This document shows, piece after piece, positions 5,575-12,705 of a stretch of DNA of 12,705 nt. This DNA comes from 1-14-0-10-45-29 sp964532715. Its GTDB lineage: Archaea > Micrarchaeota > Micrarchaeia > Anstonellales > Anstonellaceae. A program made the position numbers and the translations under genes. Each line of letters starts with the position of its first letter. Within the stretch, counting starts at the first letter, position 1. The notes under the pieces were generated by a model that saw only the letters and a list, made by a program, of their open reading frames with translations, searched no databases and was not told the DNA's origin. The stretch covers positions 1-12,705 of the forward strand of contig CAZHIX010000036.1 in assembly GCA_964532715.1 (NCBI GenBank). The letters run 5' to 3'.

Positions 5575-5823
5575 TCATTGTTGTTTTTGCTGTTTTAACT
5601 CATGTTCTTTTATCATTCGTTCAAGAACATCCCCAGATGGAGTTGTTAGCGAATATGCTCCACCCGCGTATATATAGCCACCTGCAGATTCCCATAAAGA
5701 GTTTGAAACTCGCTTTACTTTTTTACCAGTTTTTGGGCAAATATATTTACTTGTTCTTGACTTATGCAATTTTGAAGCTCTTTTTCTCAATTCAGAACCG
5801 GATCTTACGTTCATATCTACCAT
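5575..5823 (-). CDS. rpl37ae: 50S ribosomal protein L37Ae (eL43), zinc ribbon degraded
   Basis: The 82-residue protein has the L37Ae layout: basic N-terminus (ELRKRASKLHKSRTSKY), a ribbon region, then the hallmark YAGGAYSLTTPSG. The family normally has two CxxC pairs that hold zinc. Here the first pair reads CPKTG (C then T) and the second, after the conserved Trp, reads ESAGG, so only one cysteine (residue 28) is left. I checked this in the DNA: the frame is intact and continuous. The fold may be kept without metal, as in other known cysteine-less ribosomal zinc ribbons. The start ATG 5823 has GAGGT 7 bases upstream. It sits between rrp42 and rpoP as in other archaea. The protein is a large-subunit component, expected to contact rRNA. 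Confidence 0.88.
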   Translation of the reverse strand: MVDMNVRSGSELRKRASKLHKSRTSKYICPKTGKKVKRVSNSLWESAGGYIYAGGAYSLTTPSGDVLERMIKEHELKQQKQQ

Positions 5824-5845
5824 AATACTTACCTCGGATAATTAC

Positions 5846-5882
5846 AATTATAATACTAAATATACAAATCAAAGAATAAAAA
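5846..5882 (-). promoter_or_regulatory. Possible internal terminator and promoter before L37Ae
   Basis: Directly after the rrp42 stop the minus strand has TTTTT (5878-5882). It is followed by TATATTTA (5857-5864) and TTATAATT (5846-5853), the latter centred about 26 bases before ATG 5823. This 59-base gap is much longer than the others in the block, so L37Ae-rpoP may have its own start of transcription. Confidence 0.3.
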
Positions 5883-6656
5883 CTAATCTTGTTCAATGAT
5901 TTTTCTCAAATTCTTTGATTGTTCAAATGATATATCTATTAACTCCATTATATTCTTTTGGGTAAGCCCTGCACTGCCAGATTTTTGACCAGAACACATA
6001 TGTTCATCGGTTGTTGCAATAGTCATAGTTGCTTGTGCACCACTTTCCTCAACAAAATCTGGAAAAACATTCATTTTGGGATATACAGATGAAAAATTTG
6101 GAATTTTTGAAATTTGCAATTGTCTATCAATTTCATTTCTTAGAAGTTTCTCGTTTTCAATCTTTGGAATTCGGGTTGCCCTCAGAGCAGCCATAGACGC
6201 CATAAGTCCTGCATCAAAGAGATTTCCATCATGATCAAGTACCCACAAATCTATATAGACCGCAAGCACTTTATCACTACCATCTATTTTCAATGATTCT
6301 AAATCAATACTTTGCGCAGAGCGAATTGCTCTATCCACAACTCTTGCAACTTCAATGGCATCGACTCTTGGTGGACCAGGTTCAAAATGAGATGCACCCA
6401 ATGGAGTAAATTCTGCAGAAGTTGAAAGAACTCCTTCATTTGGTCGGTCTGGAAATGGGGTTGCCACATCTATTTTAACACCTGCAAGAACCTGTGTTTT
6501 TCCCATTCTGCAAATTGCAGAACCCTCTGCATTCTGAAGCGGACTTTTCTCAATTTCAATATCTCTGAATTGTGTTTTTGCTCTTCCATCCAAGCGTTTT
6601 CCCTTCTGAACCATCCACAATACTTGCTGCTGATTTAATTCGTTTTGAACGTCCAT
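5883..6656 (-). CDS. rrp42: Exosome complex subunit Rrp42
   Basis: The 257-residue protein is a member of the RNase PH family, of the non-catalytic archaeal Rrp42 type. It shows GKRLDGRAKTQFRDIEIEKS near the N-terminus, then a run with GEGPPR-like FEPGPPRVDAIEVARVVDRAIR, the LDHDGNLFDAGLMASMAALRAT segment, and a C-terminal GSAGLTQKNI. Three Rrp41-Rrp42 pairs form the hexameric ring that degrades or tails RNA; Rrp42 provides RNA-binding surface and structure. I chose ATG 6656: AGGTGAT, a 7-base match to the 16S tail, ends 4 bases before it and overlaps the rrp41 stop (TAG). GTG 6665 lies inside that site. Length and position are standard. Confidence 0.96.
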   Translation of the reverse strand: MDVQNELNQQQVLWMVQKGKRLDGRAKTQFRDIEIEKSPLQNAEGSAICRMGKTQVLAGVKIDVATPFPDRPNEGVLSTSAEFTPLGASHFEPGPPRVDAIEVARVVDRAIRSAQSIDLESLKIDGSDKVLAVYIDLWVLDHDGNLFDAGLMASMAALRATRIPKIENEKLLRNEIDRQLQISKIPNFSSVYPKMNVFPDFVEESGAQATMTIATTDEHMCSGQKSGSAGLTQKNIMELIDISFEQSKNLRKIIEQD

Positions 6657-6665
6657 AAAAATCAC

Positions 6666-7433
6666 CTATTGCACAGTTTGAGGCTCTACGCCAAGTGGCA
6701 ATATTTTTTTGCCAACTTTCTCAAATCCTTCTTTTAGTGCATCTACTTGGAGTTGATGTATTTTCTTTGAAGCGTCATTAGCCATCTTGAGTGCTTCGTG
6801 TGTTTGCTCTTTTGTTAAAAGCCCATCCATCTGATACAAAAGCACCTCGCCGTTTCTTGAAGCAAATGCGATTGGATTATCTGATTCTCCATAATTATCT
6901 TCATCCTTTGAAAGATCTAATACTACTTTGTCGCCAACTTTACCAACTGCAACTGCACAGATCATATCTTTGCAAGGAATTCCTGCATCTGCAATTGCAA
7001 CAGCTGCGGCAGTGAGTGCGGCACATCTTGTTCCACCATCAGATTGTAAAACATCTATGTAAACATCAATAGCAGTCTTTGGAAAACTTTCTGCGATTAT
7101 TACATTTTCAAATGCATCAGAAATTACTTTTGAGAGTTCTTGTGAACGTCTTGAGGGACCAGAACGTCCATGTTCTTCAAGTGAGCAGAAAGGTGCCATA
7201 TTGTATCTACATCTCACCTTTGCTTTGTATGGAGAAGCATCATGACGTGGAATGCACTCCCTTGGTCCAAAAACACCTGCAAGTATTTTGTTTTTGCCCC
7301 AAACGACAAGACACGAACCATCGGCGTTGTTTAAGACACGCGAAACTATCTTCACAGGTCTTAATTCATCTATTTTTCGCCCATCAGTTCGTATACCATT
7401 TTCATCAATTAATTTTGGTTTATCATTACTCAT
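6666..7433 (-). CDS. rrp41: Exosome complex catalytic subunit Rrp41
   Basis: The 255-residue RNase PH family protein is the phosphorolytic subunit of the archaeal exosome: it removes 3' nucleotides from RNA using phosphate. Key landmarks are GIRTDGRK (13-20), PSRRS (93-97), SDGGTRCAALTAAAVAIADAG (131-151) and KDEDNYGESDNP (176-187). By spacing, the residues known from Sulfolobus Rrp41 (R99, R139, D182, D188) map to R96, R136, D179 and D185, all present, so it should be active. I chose ATG 7433: GGTGA ends 5 bases before it, and GTG 7442 falls inside this site. It starts 10 bases after the rrp4 stop and ends 9 bases before rrp42, so the exosome core genes are co-expressed. Confidence 0.97.
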   Translation of the reverse strand: MSNDKPKLIDENGIRTDGRKIDELRPVKIVSRVLNNADGSCLVVWGKNKILAGVFGPRECIPRHDASPYKAKVRCRYNMAPFCSLEEHGRSGPSRRSQELSKVISDAFENVIIAESFPKTAIDVYIDVLQSDGGTRCAALTAAAVAIADAGIPCKDMICAVAVGKVGDKVVLDLSKDEDNYGESDNPIAFASRNGEVLLYQMDGLLTKEQTHEALKMANDASKKIHQLQVDALKEGFEKVGKKILPLGVEPQTVQ

Positions 7434-7443
7434 AATCTTCACC

Positions 7444-8199
7444 TTATCTTCTCATATTTGGTCTTCTTGAGAAACCGGAGGAATGTCGTCTTGGACCTCT
7501 TGAAAAACCATCTGAGCGCTCATGAGGCGCATCTTGTGCATGCAATGCATCATAAGAATTATTCTCATTTTGCATATTTGAAAGTTCAAGTGGATCTTTA
7601 CCAGTTTTTTCACATAAAAATTGTGTCATTCTATCAGTAAGCCCAGGCACGTGTGCTTCGTTCTCAACTTTTTGAATTGCTTGTCTTGCAAGCGTAAAAT
7701 CTCCTTCGTTTGAGATAAACACGATACCGTTTCTGCCAACGTAAATAAGACACCCAGTTGCATTTGAGATTAAACCTATCATAGAATTTTTCTTACCGAT
7801 AAGTCTGGGAACTTTCACAGCAGAAATAGATGCGAGTTGACCGTCTTTTAATGCACGCGCATCCGTCAAATCAATAGTTCCAGTCTCGTCAATACTTTTG
7901 ATTTTTGCAACCACTATATCAGAAAGCCTAAAACTTGTGCGTGTTTCTCTTGAGGATAAAAAACACCTATTTGCACTTCCCATTGAGATATCATAACCTG
8001 AGTGTCTTGTATCAACAACAAAACCAACAACAGTATCTGATTCTACAGGCTCATAAGGTCCTGCAAGTGGAATAATTTTATCTTCTGCTGAACGCAGACT
8101 GATTACTGTGGCATAGGTATTTTGACCATCAGTATATGTATATGCAAGTCTTTGCATACCTTGGGCTACTTGCTCTCCGGGCACGATTATATCTGGCAT
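7444..8199 (-). CDS. rrp4: Exosome RNA-binding cap subunit Rrp4
   Basis: The 251-residue protein has the Rrp4 order: N-terminal domain (about 1-55, beginning PDIIVPGEQV), S1 domain (about 58-130, with VVGFVVDTRHSGYDISMGS) and KH domain (about 132-200, with PRLIGKKNSMIGLIS). Rrp4 sits on top of the Rrp41-Rrp42 ring and feeds RNA to the channel. After FLCEKTG there is an extra tail of about 50 residues, of which the last 24 are rich in Arg, Gly, Ser and Phe and contain an 11-residue repeat (GFSRGPRRHSS, then GFSRRPNMRR). That tail is longer and more basic than usual and may add RNA contacts. The start ATG 8199 has GGATGTGA 4 bases upstream. The gene lies 25 bases after SBDS. Confidence 0.95.
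   Translation of the reverse strand: MPDIIVPGEQVAQGMQRLAYTYTDGQNTYATVISLRSAEDKIIPLAGPYEPVESDTVVGFVVDTRHSGYDISMGSANRCFLSSRETRTSFRLSDIVVAKIKSIDETGTIDLTDARALKDGQLASISAVKVPRLIGKKNSMIGLISNATGCLIYVGRNGIVFISNEGDFTLARQAIQKVENEAHVPGLTDRMTQFLCEKTGKDPLELSNMQNENNSYDALHAQDAPHERSDGFSRGPRRHSSGFSRRPNMRR
7460..7509 (-). repeat. 33-bp tandem repeat in the rrp4 3' end
   Basis: Bases 7460-7476 and 7493-7509 are near-identical 17-mers (14 of 17 match) exactly 33 bases apart, i.e. 11 codons. They encode the repeated GFSR(G/R)P segments of the Arg-rich Rrp4 tail. Confidence 0.6.
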
Positions 8200-8224
8200 A
8201 ACTTCACATCCTTAATTTAGCCAA

Positions 8225-8917
8225 TTAGTCCAACATTCGTGTCTGTGCACTTGCACGCGTCGCTTTATTTAGTCTGTCAAAAAATTCTCCAACAAGCCCC
8301 GCAGGTATTTCTACCACACAGAGCAATGAACCATCAGAAGCCCATTGCTCTTTTTGAATTCCTTGTGTTTTTAACATACCATAAGCGTGATGCGCATGTT
8401 CTGGACCAATTTTTATTGCTATTTTTCTTCTTGATAATTTTATTGGAATTATAAGCTTTATTTTGGCAAGAGTTGCCTCAACCTGTTCAGACGCATCTTT
8501 TATAGGGTCTATATCAAGACGGGCTTTTTCCATAGCTTGAGTTATTCTCAAAAGCGTGTGAGGCGCACCAGTTCTTGGGTCTATTGCTTCTCTTGCAATA
8601 AGCATTGCGACTGCTTCGCGTTTTTGTTCAACCATTTTTCTTTTTTGATCAGTTGTAAGAGCTATTTGCCCTTCTTTCAAAATACGTTGCGCAATCGCAT
8701 TTATATCTTCTGTTCCAAATGCCTTTTGAACAGCAGAGCTTTTATGTCTTTCCCCACGTTTAGCATCTTTGAACACTTCTTCTACGGCAAGTACCTTAGC
8801 GATAGAGACGCTTTTTCCCCGTCGGTACTCAAGCGATTCGTCGGGATCTACCAAAAGCTCATAGTTCTCGCCATCTATTTTGATGTGAGCGACTATTGCC
8901 TTATCAAGGCTTACCAT
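8225..8917 (-). CDS. SBDS: SBDS/Sdo1 ribosome maturation protein
   Basis: The 230-residue protein has the three SBDS domains: N-terminal FYSH domain (about 1-90, with NYELLVDPDESLEYRRGK), a helical middle domain (about 95-160, with LTTDQKRKMVEQKRE and DPRTGAPHTLLRITQAME) and a C-terminal ferredoxin-like domain (about 165-230, with LIIPIKLSRRKIAIKI). In eukaryotes SBDS releases the anti-association factor eIF6 (aIF6 in archaea) from the large ribosomal subunit with an EF2-like GTPase; an equivalent role is inferred. The start ATG 8917 lies 4 bases after the psmA stop, and AGTGA ends 4 bases upstream, overlapping that stop codon, so translation is coupled to psmA. The length is typical. Confidence 0.96.
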   Translation of the reverse strand: MVSLDKAIVAHIKIDGENYELLVDPDESLEYRRGKSVSIAKVLAVEEVFKDAKRGERHKSSAVQKAFGTEDINAIAQRILKEGQIALTTDQKRKMVEQKREAVAMLIAREAIDPRTGAPHTLLRITQAMEKARLDIDPIKDASEQVEATLAKIKLIIPIKLSRRKIAIKIGPEHAHHAYGMLKTQGIQKEQWASDGSLLCVVEIPAGLVGEFFDRLNKATRASAQTRMLD

Positions 8918-8921
8918 TTGC

Positions 8922-9635
8922 TCACTTACTTGAAATATATTTTTCTATTTCTTTTTCTTGCAATATTTCAAACTTTTTAGTGCTTGTAGGACATATTGCA
9001 ATTTCAACATTATTTGGCTCAAGCTTTAGTTCAGTGTTTTTCTTAAGTGCTTTTAGTGCAAGACCTACAGCTTGTGAAATTGTCATGCTTTCTTTGTACT
9101 CTTTTTCAAAAAATTCTTCAACTTCTTTTTTACCCGCACCGATTGCACATGCTTTATACCCAGTGAGTGCGCCTGATGGCTCAGCCTCATAAAGCCTTGG
9201 AACATCATCTACACCGGCAACAAGTAAAGACACACCAAATGGTCTTATTCCGCCATACTGAGTATAGACCTGCATTAAATCACAAAGTTCTTTTGCAATT
9301 GCTTCAACAGTAATGTCTTGTGCATATGCAATTTTATGTCGTTGCGATTCGGTTCTTGCAATATCAACAAGTCTTCTTGCATCTGCAATAAGCCCAGACG
9401 CAGTTGCTGAAATGTGTCCATCAATTTCAAATATTTTCTTCATTGATTCGGGCACTAATAGTTTTGATGATGCATTTTTGTATGCCACCAAAATAATACC
9501 ATCTGCACAAACCATACCAATGGCAGTTGCGCCACGTCTAACTGCCTCTTTTGCATATTCTACTTGAAACAGTCTTCCATCTGGTGAAAAAACCGTAATC
9601 GCTCTATCATACGCTTGCGTTGCTTGAGGATACAT
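8922..9635 (-). CDS. psmA: Proteasome subunit alpha
   Basis: The 237-residue protein begins MYPQATQAYDRAITVFSPDG, followed by RLFQVEYAKEAVRRGATAIG, the family signature of alpha subunits. It forms the outer rings of the 20S proteasome: it gates entry and docks PAN or other ATPases and has no catalytic Thr. GYKACAIGAGKKEVEEFFEK and the middle SGLIADARRLVD agree with the family. I chose ATG 9635: GGGGTG lies about 7 bases upstream, while the GTG at 9644 (three residues longer) overlaps this ribosome binding site. It is the first gene of the superoperon here. RNase P subunit genes that often precede it in other archaea are absent; a Cys-rich surface-type gene lies upstream instead. Confidence 0.97.
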   Translation of the reverse strand: MYPQATQAYDRAITVFSPDGRLFQVEYAKEAVRRGATAIGMVCADGIILVAYKNASSKLLVPESMKKIFEIDGHISATASGLIADARRLVDIARTESQRHKIAYAQDITVEAIAKELCDLMQVYTQYGGIRPFGVSLLVAGVDDVPRLYEAEPSGALTGYKACAIGAGKKEVEEFFEKEYKESMTISQAVGLALKALKKNTELKLEPNNVEIAICPTSTKKFEILQEKEIEKYISSK

Positions 9636-9644
9636 ACAAAACAC

Positions 9645-9773
9645 ACCCCTTAAACTTAAAATTTCAAAGACATCGGTTCAATTTGGCACAGGTTTTAATT
9701 ACTCTAAGACCAAATCTGACTTTCATACATTGATAATTTATACTATGTATAATTCTTTAGGCAATATTTAAAA
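9645..9773 (-). promoter_or_regulatory. Promoter region of the psmA-led operon
   Basis: This 129-base gap separates psmA from the upstream Cys-rich gene. Minus-strand TATA-like candidates are TTTTAAATA (9765-9773), TATAAATT (9735-9742) and AATTAAAACC (9691-9700). The second or third would give a 5' leader holding the psmA ribosome binding site. I cannot decide between them. No strong T run for ending the upstream transcript is visible. Confidence 0.35.
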
Positions 9774-12021
9774 TCATGAGCAAATCCATGCGGATTTTCT
9801 TATTGGTAATGGAGCAGTGGCACTCTGGCACGAGTTAAGTTCTTTATCGTCGTAATTTTGCATGTTGCAGTCCACGGTATCTGAACCATACGTAGAATAC
9901 ATTATTGGCTTTGAAGATGTAGATATAGACATTTCTGCATCATAAGTGATATCAGTACCCAACACTACACCATTGGCAGATGATTCATCTATTGTAATAT
10001 AACATTTCTTAGATGATGGAAGACCAGCTATAAGCTCAGCTTGATATGGTAAAAAGTATGCGTCGTTTACAAGACTATCTAAATCGAAAGTTATTAATGA
10101 ACAACCTTGTTGCAACTCGGACGGATGCGTACATATTTTTGGTAAATCGTTTGAAGACTGAATTTTTCTACACGTAACTTCAATAGAACCGGCATCTTCA
10201 CATTTTGGAATTAGATCTGATCTAAAGCACATAGGTTTGCATTTTACCATGTCTGTAGATGACGGAGCTCTCCAACCTCCGACGCCATCACTTATTTCGC
10301 ATGATTGCCCATCTATGCAAAGTTTCACATCTTCATCGGAACATAATCCATAATCTCGTTCAAGCTCTGAACAAGAAATACATTCGCAGTGCTCACTTGA
10401 ACGTAGTTTACTTATACCTACATTTACTTCAGGATGAATAAATGAGGTTGAACCAAGTTGTGCAGGACATAATGGGATACTGTTTTTACCAACATCATTA
10501 ATCGTATCTGTGCTATCCCCCATCAACGTCCATCCACCGTCTCCGGTTGGTGTACCTGTGATTATTGCGTTATCTAATGGAGGCAATAGGATCCCGACAA
10601 TTCCTGATTCAACCATTTCATACTGTATGTCGTTTAATGCGTGATATATGTCCTCGTTCATGTATTCCCCATATGGGTTGTTCACATTAATTAATGGGCT
10701 GTTGTTCGGTATTTTCAATTTAATTATTGTCTTAAGCCCAGTGTGTTGCAGTATATTTTTTGAAACATTCACCATATATTTTAGCTCATCTTCCATTTTG
10801 CCAGTTGCGCCTATATCCTTAAGATTGAAATTTAGGATTAGTATATCTACTTTTTGCATTTGCTCTGGAGTTGCAGATTTACTAATCCAAGGTTTCCCAT
10901 ATACAGTTGGATTATACTCTTTAACATCTGCAAAGGTCTCAAGTATTTTTTCAAGATTTGATGTTTGATAATAATCTTGAGTAATTTGTTCACTGATTTT
11001 TGGTATAAGCTCTGAGTATTCTACTGCAAGAGTGCAGTCTGGACATACCATGTGTGCCAATGATATTTTCTCAACAGTATTTTTACAGTTTGTATCTGAA
11101 TCACAGTTAGTTTTTTTCCCCACCAAAGATATATCTGCAAGATTCAGGATTGTAGCAGAACGCTTATTCTGAAGGTATCTAAGAAGATAATCATCAGTGC
11201 CAGATGAGATTATTGTACAATTTGAAGAAGATAGAGAATCACAATTAAAACCATTCCCGCGCCCAGAATCATCATCACAGTTTCCAGGAGTATAAACTCC
11301 ACCCAGCTTTTCGCATTGAGGACGAGTTAGACCGCTCATATTTATTTCTTTAGAATCTGCACCGGCGATTGTATATTTCTTTAGATCTAATATAGGAACA
11401 ATATTTTCCAAAAGATATTCGTCCACTTTAGATTGTATAAACGATATATCCGGATTTGTTCTTGGGGCACCTACACTTTCAGTTACAAACGTATCATCAG
11501 AGCACGTACAGAATGTTCCACCCATCATACTATAACTTTTACAATTCTGCGGGCAATATCCGCCACCATTACCGTTAGGATCAACGTAATCACTCACGTT
11601 TTGATATGCCATTGTAAGAACTGTTGAGCATGGTTTGCACACACCATATGTGGTTACCATGGGCACACCAATACCATCTATAGCACAGTCTCCAAGACTT
11701 TCTACTTTCCAAGAAGTTTCAAAACGATAATAAGATATATCATCACCGTTTGGCATAGTATTAACTCCCCCAGGTAAACCTAATGCCTGCTCACGTGTTC
11801 CACTTACTGGTGCTACTTTTATGATATCTACACCTAATTTCATATTGCACGCGTCAATAAGTGGAAGTTTTCTTCTTAAATCATCAAAAGTTGTTTCTTT
11901 AGATGTGAAAAATACTGCACCTGAACCCCACGAATTCCACACAATCTGCGAACTTGGGACTATAGGTAAAGAATACTGTTTATACTCCCATAAATCATCT
12001 GCCTTTTCATAAGTAGTTTCC
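9774..12021 (-). CDS. Large Cys-rich secreted-type protein, C-terminal part
   Basis: This is the 748-residue part after the assembly gap, ending SAWICS at TGA 9774. About 33 cysteines are spread along it, with small clusters such as VCKPC, CPQNC, FCTC, CPDC and CECISC, and several N-x-S/T sites. This indicates a disulfide-rich extracellular protein. A stretch from about residue 150 to 470 alternates hydrophobic strands and helices (NIVPILDL, ATILNLADISLVG, VDILILNF, TIIKLKIP, GIVGILLPP) and resembles a TIM-barrel-like, glycoside-hydrolase-type fold; this is inference from pattern only. The rest is Cys-rich linker-like sequence. No membrane segment or anchor is seen. The family is not recognised. 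It is in a different frame from the 12032-12705 part only because the gap length is not real; a gap of a multiple of three bases would join them. Confidence 0.75.
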
Positions 12022-12031
12022 NNNNNNNNNN
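12022..12031. other. Assembly gap (10 N)
   Basis: Ten unknown bases split one gene. Both flanking frames run open into the Ns. The N and C parts are out of phase by one base as drawn, so the true gap is not 10 bases, or a base error lies nearby. Confidence 0.9.
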
Positions 12032-12705
12032 TCCCAATAGTAATAATCTTGTAAATTGTAGCCACCTGGACATACCAACTCGCCATTATTTTGAGTTGGA
12101 ACCTCCCAATTTCTTACCCCGTCATAACAACGTTTAACTTGTTTTAATAATTGCTTTCGTGCAACTTCGACAGGGTATTTCTGGGTATCGTATACTACAA
12201 AATTATCATAAGGATGCTCGTGTTTCATAAAAAATTTTTCTTTATCGTTTATGTGAACTTCTTCAGATATAGCACCATGAGTACGCAGAATCACTACATT
12301 CATATCATCTTGAGAATAATTACACATCAAAATGTATCCGTTTCCTTGATCCGCATTCCATTGACAGTATAATCTATTTGCGTCGCAAACTGCACGCCTT
12401 CTTGTTCCATCCGCATATTTCTCACACATGAATTCTAATTGACAATTTTTGACAAGCTTGCACCCGCAATCTACAACCTCACCATCTTTATTCCTACAAC
12501 CGGTTCTTGAGTAAGAGTCTTTAGAACAACTACCAGATAGACAATCAGAATCTTCAAGACATTCAAATACACGTGCACCTGCAGGACCAGGTTTTAGAAG
12601 TTCTTTTATTTGATCTTCAGTGATTGATTCATATCTTTTGGTTACATCATTATAAGTCATCTTGGGAAATTTTTTGTAATAATCACTTGCTTGATCCCAG
12701 GGATA
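12032..12705 (-). CDS. Large Cys-rich secreted-type protein, middle part (5' partial)
   Basis: This is the upstream piece of the gene above: 224 residues are visible, and the frame is open to the window edge. ATG 12660 is probably not the start, since 15 more sense codons (YPWDQASDYYKKFPK) precede it. About 13 cysteines occur, 11 of them between about residues 48 and 130 in the contexts FECLEDSDC, SGSC, TGC, DCGC, NCQLEFMC and VCDANRLYC; that spacing resembles small disulfide modules. The following part (NVVILRTHGA, HEHPYDNFVVYD, ARKQLLKQVKRCYDGVRNW) looks globular. The signal peptide should lie outside the window. The function is unknown; a cell-surface or secreted role is inferred from cysteine content. 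Confidence 0.72.

Noticed and set aside
7079..7435. Plus-strand frames opposite rrp41
   Set aside because: Rrp41 is certain here; the antisense frames are by-products of its codon use.
12007..12086. Protein ends reading across the Ns (MASWYVQVATIYK start; GNYL end)
   Set aside because: They come from reading each frame past the gap in the wrong phase.

Overview
The window is archaeal and AT-rich. The middle carries, on the minus strand, the well-known archaeal information-processing superoperon: proteasome alpha subunit, SBDS, exosome Rrp4-Rrp41-Rrp42, ribosomal protein L37Ae, RNA polymerase subunit P, a Brix/Imp4-like protein, KEOPS subunit Pcc1 and prefoldin beta. This set and order occur only in Archaea. 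The flanks hold pilin-like proteins with class III signal peptides and very cysteine-rich secreted-type proteins. That mix is common in DPANN-type genomes, but I cannot name the lineage from this window alone. A 10-N run at 12022-12031 shows that this is a scaffold from a draft (possibly metagenomic) assembly.

Layout. 1-2028 (+): the 3' end of a secreted-looking protein, then three small pilin-like genes in one tightly packed unit. 2025-4033 (-): an RPA-like OB-fold protein and a DHH/DHHA1 phosphoesterase, each with its own TATA-like box about 25 bases before its ATG. 4091-5233 (-): prefoldin beta, Pcc1 and Brix. 5273-5432: a gene-free stretch with short repeats and a palindrome. 5433-9635 (-): rpoP, L37Ae, Rrp42, Rrp41, Rrp4, SBDS, PsmA. 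9774-12705 (-): a large Cys-rich protein, cut by the assembly gap and running off the right edge.

The core genes link the RNA exosome, the proteasome, ribosome assembly (SBDS, Brix, L37Ae), transcription (RpoP), tRNA modification (Pcc1 in KEOPS) and protein folding (prefoldin). The pilin-like genes and Cys-rich proteins probably act outside the membrane. DHH plus RPA suggests single-stranded nucleic acid handling.

Two kinds of translation start are visible. Genes inside operons have a GGTGA-like Shine-Dalgarno site 4-7 bases before the start, often containing a decoy in-frame GTG. DHH and RPA instead look leaderless. I moved several starts accordingly. The most unusual points are an L37Ae that has lost three of its four zinc-ligand cysteines, an Arg-rich repeated tail on Rrp4, the three divergent tandem pilin-like proteins, and the unrecognised giant Cys-rich protein with a possible alpha/beta barrel-like core. 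I found no clear new defence or mobile system.
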